64,000 nucleotides of DNA from an uncultured Alcaligenaceae bacterium (GTDB lineage Bacteria > Pseudomonadota > Gammaproteobacteria > Burkholderiales > Burkholderiaceae_B). The stretch covers positions 100,350 through 164,349 of the forward strand of contig CALKIR010000060.1 of NCBI GenBank assembly GCA_937995985.1. The letters run 5' to 3'. This document shows positions 61,359-64,000 of this stretch, piece by piece. Both the position numbers and the translations under genes were made by a program. The notes under the pieces are model-generated. The model was not told where the DNA came from and ran no database searches. It was given only the letters and a program-made list of their open reading frames with translations. How positions within the stretch are numbered: the stretch's first letter is position 1; each line of letters begins with the position of its first letter.

Positions 61359-62678
61359 TTAATCCTTAGGAGGGACTGCAGAGGCTGCTGCAGGGATAGA
61401 AGCGGGCCAATCAATAGTATGCTTTTGTTCGGTATGCTCATGCCTTTGGGTTTCTGCGGTATGTAAATAGCGGTTGGTAGTTTGTAGGGAAGAATGCCCG
61501 AAGGTATCGCGAATATGGAGAATATCAATATCATTTTCCACCATATGAGTGCCTGCTGTATGACGAATCCAGTGTGGGGAGGCATGCTCAAGTAGTTGTG
61601 CCTCACGTTCATGATGGGTCCCCTGTATGCGTAAGCGCATCGCGGTTTTTTGGCAGATTTCTTTGACTAAGCGATGAATACTCGCTCGAGTAAGCGGGCG
61701 ACTGTTGTTTAATATCAATGAGGCAGATGGATTGTCATTGGGATAGGTGCACAAAACTTGTTGTACCACATCAAAAGGAACAATAAGAGGCATGGATTCT
61801 GTAGCTGTGGGGGTGGGATCCAGTCCTAGGCTTTCTCTATAGCGACCAAGCTCAGCCATCAAAGTTGAAGGGATTGGAATGGTGCGCTGCTTTCTACCTT
61901 TACCAATAATGTGCAGCCACCAGCGAGCCTGCCCTTTATGATCGTAGTGCACATGAAAATCCCCCATTGTATGGGCGCATAATTCAGACACCCTTATTCC
62001 TGTGCCATAGAGCAATGAAAAAAGCCAACGATATCGATGATAATGAGCGAATTGCAGGGGGGTATTTTTAGGCAACTGCTCTATGGTTGATAACACCTCT
62101 TGCCACAAATGCCTTGGAATATAACGTTTTAGTGTGCTTTCAGAGGAGGGCTGAGTGCGCTGGTAACGCATAATGCTAAGTGCATTAGCAGTCAAATAAC
62201 GCGCCCGAAGCAACCATTGCAACATGCTGTTTAGTATGGTGAGAGCCTGCTGCACGCTGTTGTGTGATAGTGGGCCAGCAAAAGGGCGCCATTGAGGATG
62301 ATGGCGGGGCAGTCTGCTGCCCTGTGGCATGACCCATTGTTGGTGGGGCTTGGGGTCTAATAAAAAATAACGATACTGCACCCAATCTTCATGCTTTAAG
62401 TCTGCCAGCTTGGACAGGCCGCGATCCTCCATCCAAAGTAACAGTCGTTCAGCTTCTTTTCTGTAGCTATTAAAGGTGTTGGGACTATCCAGATATTGAG
62501 CCAGCCAAGAACGAATGGCCTCAATGTCTGATTGAGCCTGTAGCAAACTGCCTGAGTGCTTGGAAGAGGGGCCAAGTACTTGTTGCGCCACCGAAAACAC
62601 TTCATTTACAGACCCATCATAGAGAGCCAAAGTGCGCTGAAAGGGAATCAAATCGTTATTTTTTAAATCAGTCATCAT
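61359..62678 (-). CDS. Tyrosine site-specific recombinase (long, 439-residue type)
   Basis: A full tyrosine-recombinase catalytic set is visible: R229 (GTGIRVSEL), Lys in the beta-hairpin IIGKGRKQRT (260/263), H369 and R372 (SPHWIRH), H395 (GHSSLQTTN) and nucleophile Y404. The N-terminal SAM-like core-binding region covers about 45-165. At 439 residues it is about 140 longer than XerC/XerD, with extra segments near 105-145 and 285-360. The protein is intact. No phage, conjugation or cargo genes lie beside it. It is divergent from the KfrA-like gene, with 155 bases between them, and close to a dif-like site. Whether it acts on that site is unknown. Confidence 0.88.
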   Translation of the reverse strand: MMTDLKNNDLIPFQRTLALYDGSVNEVFSVAQQVLGPSSKHSGSLLQAQSDIEAIRSWLAQYLDSPNTFNSYRKEAERLLLWMEDRGLSKLADLKHEDWVQYRYFLLDPKPHQQWVMPQGSRLPRHHPQWRPFAGPLSHNSVQQALTILNSMLQWLLRARYLTANALSIMRYQRTQPSSESTLKRYIPRHLWQEVLSTIEQLPKNTPLQFAHYHRYRWLFSLLYGTGIRVSELCAHTMGDFHVHYDHKGQARWWLHIIGKGRKQRTIPIPSTLMAELGRYRESLGLDPTPTATESMPLIVPFDVVQQVLCTYPNDNPSASLILNNSRPLTRASIHRLVKEICQKTAMRLRIQGTHHEREAQLLEHASPHWIRHTAGTHMVENDIDILHIRDTFGHSSLQTTNRYLHTAETQRHEHTEQKHTIDWPASIPAAASAVPPKD

Positions 62679-62725
62679 CTAAGCACTAACACAGGTATGT
62701 TGCATGGGAGCAGTGTAGCATCTAT

Positions 62726-62751
62726 TTGACATTAGGGAAATAATGTCAAAC
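62726..62751. promoter_or_regulatory. Perfect 10-bp inverted repeat between the recombinase and KfrA-like genes
   Basis: TTTGACATTA (62726-62735) and TAATGTCAAA (62742-62751) are exact reverse complements with a six-base spacer GGGAAA. Each arm holds TTGACA, the -35 consensus, one in each direction, so a protein bound here would cover promoter elements of both divergent genes. It is a strong candidate operator, possibly for the KfrA-like protein itself, since KfrA proteins on plasmids repress their own genes. Confidence 0.55.
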
Positions 62752-62781
62752 CATTTAGACAAATAATTGGATTTACTACGT

Positions 62782-62793
62782 ATTACGTAATAA
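62782..62793. promoter_or_regulatory. 12-bp palindrome overlapping the likely -10 of the KfrA-like gene
   Basis: TATTACGTAATA is a perfect palindrome; TACGTA occurs twice here, seven bases apart (62778 and 62785). A likely promoter, TTGGAT (62768-62773), 18 bases, TAAAAT (62792-62797), overlaps it and lies 37 bases before the ATG. It may be a second binding site for the same or another regulator. Confidence 0.4.
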
Positions 62794-62833
62794 AATAGAC
62801 TTTATTCAGAAATAACCTAATTAGGAGGCCTTT

Positions 62834-63823
62834 ATGGCTGATTCTTCTGCTTCTCAAAACTCTGCGCAGCAGGACGCCGAAGAGCAATTAATTGTTCAGA
62901 TAGAGCGCTTACGGCGCCAGCAGCCCAACACCTTACAACTGTATGTTGAGGTGGCACGGCTGCTGTTTTTTGATTACGCAATCATTCCCACCACTAATCG
63001 CATGTATCAATTGGTGCGTCGAGGCAGCATGGGTACACCCGCTCAGGCCTTAAAAATGTTTTGGGCGCAATTGCGGGATGAGGCGCAGATCCGCATGCAG
63101 CAGGCCGCATTACCAGCCTCATTAGTGCAGCAAGCAGAGCAGTTATTGGCTCAACTTTGGGATGAGGCCGTCTTATATAGCGATGAACATATGCAGCGAG
63201 AACGGCTTCAGGTACAAACTGAAATACAAAAGTGGCACAAAAAACTAGAGCTCTTACAACAGCAGTGCCAGACATTACTGGCGGAACAGGAGCAATTGCA
63301 TAAAGAGCTGACCAATAAAGATAAAGAATTAGAGAACAGAGCTCAGCTATTTGGGCAACAGGTGGCACAAATTGAGTTGTTGCAGGCAGAGTTAAAACAC
63401 GCTCATGCGACGCACCAAGAGCAAATCAAGCGTTGGCAACAGGAGCATGCAGCGCTAAACGCCCAGGTTGAGCAAAGCAAACAGGCAGCCCTAGAAAGCG
63501 AGCAACGTGCTCAAGCCCATGAAAAGCGGGCCCTGTTAGAAATAGAGGCGGCACGCCAAAAAGCCAAGCAGTCTATAGAACAGCTGACTCAGAGCAATCA
63601 ACAGCTGACGATGCAGCTTAATGAAATGCGGCTAAGACACGAATTAGAAAACGAATTGGTGCAATCAGAGGTGCGCTTGGTTCAGCAGCAGCTTTCTGAG
63701 GCCAAAGCGGACAAAGCCCAGCTCAACCAAGAGATAGACAAACTGAAACGGCAGATCAGACGGTTAGAGCAACGCATATATAGACAGCAGCAGCGGAGAC
63801 TAAGGGCACAGCGCGCAAAATAA
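62834..63823 (+). CDS. KfrA-like DNA-binding protein with long coiled coil
   Basis: A 329-residue protein. The N-terminal part (about 15-115) looks like the KfrA_N domain: TLQLYVEVARLLFFDYAIIP, followed by a helix-turn-helix-like stretch around 53-76 (TTNRMYQLVRRGSMGTP). From about 118 to 325 it is a nearly unbroken coiled coil rich in Gln, Glu, Ala and Lys, ending in an Arg/Gln-rich tail. Plasmid KfrA proteins bind their own promoter, form multimers along DNA and aid stable inheritance. AGGAGG lies four bases before the ATG. Here the gene is chromosomal by context, divergent from a tyrosine recombinase and followed by a dif-like site. Confidence 0.8.
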   Translation: MADSSASQNSAQQDAEEQLIVQIERLRRQQPNTLQLYVEVARLLFFDYAIIPTTNRMYQLVRRGSMGTPAQALKMFWAQLRDEAQIRMQQAALPASLVQQAEQLLAQLWDEAVLYSDEHMQRERLQVQTEIQKWHKKLELLQQQCQTLLAEQEQLHKELTNKDKELENRAQLFGQQVAQIELLQAELKHAHATHQEQIKRWQQEHAALNAQVEQSKQAALESEQRAQAHEKRALLEIEAARQKAKQSIEQLTQSNQQLTMQLNEMRLRHELENELVQSEVRLVQQQLSEAKADKAQLNQEIDKLKRQIRRLEQRIYRQQQRRLRAQRAK

Positions 63824-63843
63824 AGCATACCAAGCTACATAAA

Positions 63844-63869
63844 TACCATCTTAAGATACCGAGATGGTA
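63844..63869. repeat. Inverted repeat between the KfrA-like gene and the dif-like site
   Basis: TACCATCT (63844-63851) and AGATGGTA (63862-63869) are perfect complements with a 10-base spacer. It begins 20 bases after the stop of the KfrA-like gene. There is no T-run after it, so it may be a weak terminator or a protein-binding site next to the dif-like sequence. Confidence 0.4.
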
Positions 63870-63884
63870 GGCATAAATTATCGT

Positions 63885-63912
63885 ACTTTACATAATATAT
63901 ATTATGCGTTTG
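63885..63912 (-). other. Candidate dif site (XerC/XerD chromosome dimer resolution site)
   Basis: Read on the minus strand, the 28 bases are an XerC-side arm CAAACGCATAA, a centre TATATA and an XerD-side arm TTATGTAAAGT. Against my recollection of the E. coli dif arms (GGTGCGCATAA, centre TGTATA, TTATGTTAAAT) they match in 7 of 11, 5 of 6 and 9 of 11 positions. The invariant inner parts CGCATAA and TTATGT are intact. The inner 16 bases (63891-63906) are a perfect palindrome. The octamer polarity across the window points to this site. Confidence 0.65.
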
Positions 63913-64000
63913 ATGGTTCTGGCTTCATATGTTTTGGAATAGCTTCTATTCTGTTTTTTTCTGTACAGCTAGGCAAACTTTATGTTTAATTAGTTAGAAG
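63913..64000. other. Right-end stretch with no recognised gene
   Basis: The last 88 bases after the dif-like site are AT-rich, with a T-run near 63953-63960. Only very short open frames are present (for example nine codons from the ATG at 63913). I see no gene start that can be supported before the window ends. Confidence 0.5.

Noticed and set aside
61359..63823. Prophage or integrative island boundary
   Set aside because: Only a recombinase and a KfrA-like gene are present; no phage, conjugation or tRNA attachment site and no direct repeats seen within the window. It could still continue to the right of the window.
1..64000. tRNA, rRNA, CRISPR arrays and insertion sequences
   Set aside because: Looked for in all spacers by eye; no cloverleaf-like sequence, regular repeat-spacer pattern or transposase was seen. 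A tRNAscan or Infernal run would be decisive.

Overview
This 64 kb window looks like core chromosome of a betaproteobacterium of the order Burkholderiales, most likely the family Alcaligenaceae. The main reasons are gene content and order: a homodimeric-type pyruvate dehydrogenase operon whose E3 carries its own lipoyl domain, the glnD-map // rpsB-tsf-pyrH-frr-uppS-cdsA-dxr-rseP-bamA-skp-lpxD-fabZ-lpxA-lpxB-rnhB block, ppsR // ppsA, ratA-rnfH, and livHMGF. By eye the base composition is moderate (roughly 45-50% G+C), lower than Bordetella or Achromobacter and more like the Oligella/Paenalcaligenes side of the family. The genus cannot be fixed from the sequence alone. Coding density is very high. 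I saw no rRNA or tRNA genes, no CRISPR array, no insertion sequence and no obvious pseudogene.

Layout. 1-3974 (minus): a FixL/FixJ-like two-component system, folD and the N-terminal part of an M3 oligopeptidase. 4251-10407 (plus): aceE-aceF-lpdA, closed by a strong terminator. 10484-14712 (plus): folC, a SPOR protein, cvpA and purF. 14672-18681 (minus): dsbB, glnD and map. 18952-34461 (plus): the long translation / isoprenoid / outer-membrane / lipid A block from rpsB to an rRNA methyltransferase. 34505-40533: ppsR, ppsA, smpB, ratA, rnfH and a 3-hydroxyisobutyryl-CoA hydrolase-like gene. 40577-46097: ygfZ, mltG, tmk, holB, tatD and an ankyrin protein. 46098-50390 (minus): the glycerol-3-phosphate importer ugpBAEC. 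50579-60175 (plus): proC, a queuosine-precursor transporter, livHMGF, a 2-hydroxyacid dehydrogenase, a short-chain dehydrogenase, epd and fumC. 60262-61306: a universal stress protein divergent from a cytochrome c. 61359-63823: a tyrosine recombinase divergent from a KfrA-like coiled-coil DNA-binding protein.

The most notable region is the right end. A site at 63885-63912 closely resembles the XerC/XerD dif site, with the core CGCATAA, six bases, TTATGT on the minus strand. At least nine copies of the octamer GGGNAGGG (the E. coli FtsK-orienting KOPS consensus) lie on the plus strand and none was found on the minus strand. All nine therefore point toward the dif-like site, and several fall inside minus-strand genes. 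Together these suggest that the window is one replichore arm running into the terminus. Immediately before the site sits the divergent recombinase/KfrA-like pair, whose shared promoter region carries perfect inverted repeats. This possible terminus-associated recombinase plus DNA-coating-protein module is my best candidate for an undescribed system.

Other regulatory structure: a folded rpsB leader that would pair with part of its own ribosome-binding site, an elaborately folded rpsB-tsf spacer with two mutually exclusive hairpins, an FNR-type box spaced at -41.5 from a candidate promoter of the stress-protein gene, nested inverted repeats in front of the cytochrome c gene, and a 10-bp inverted repeat in front of ppsA. 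All are read by eye, without folding or database searches.
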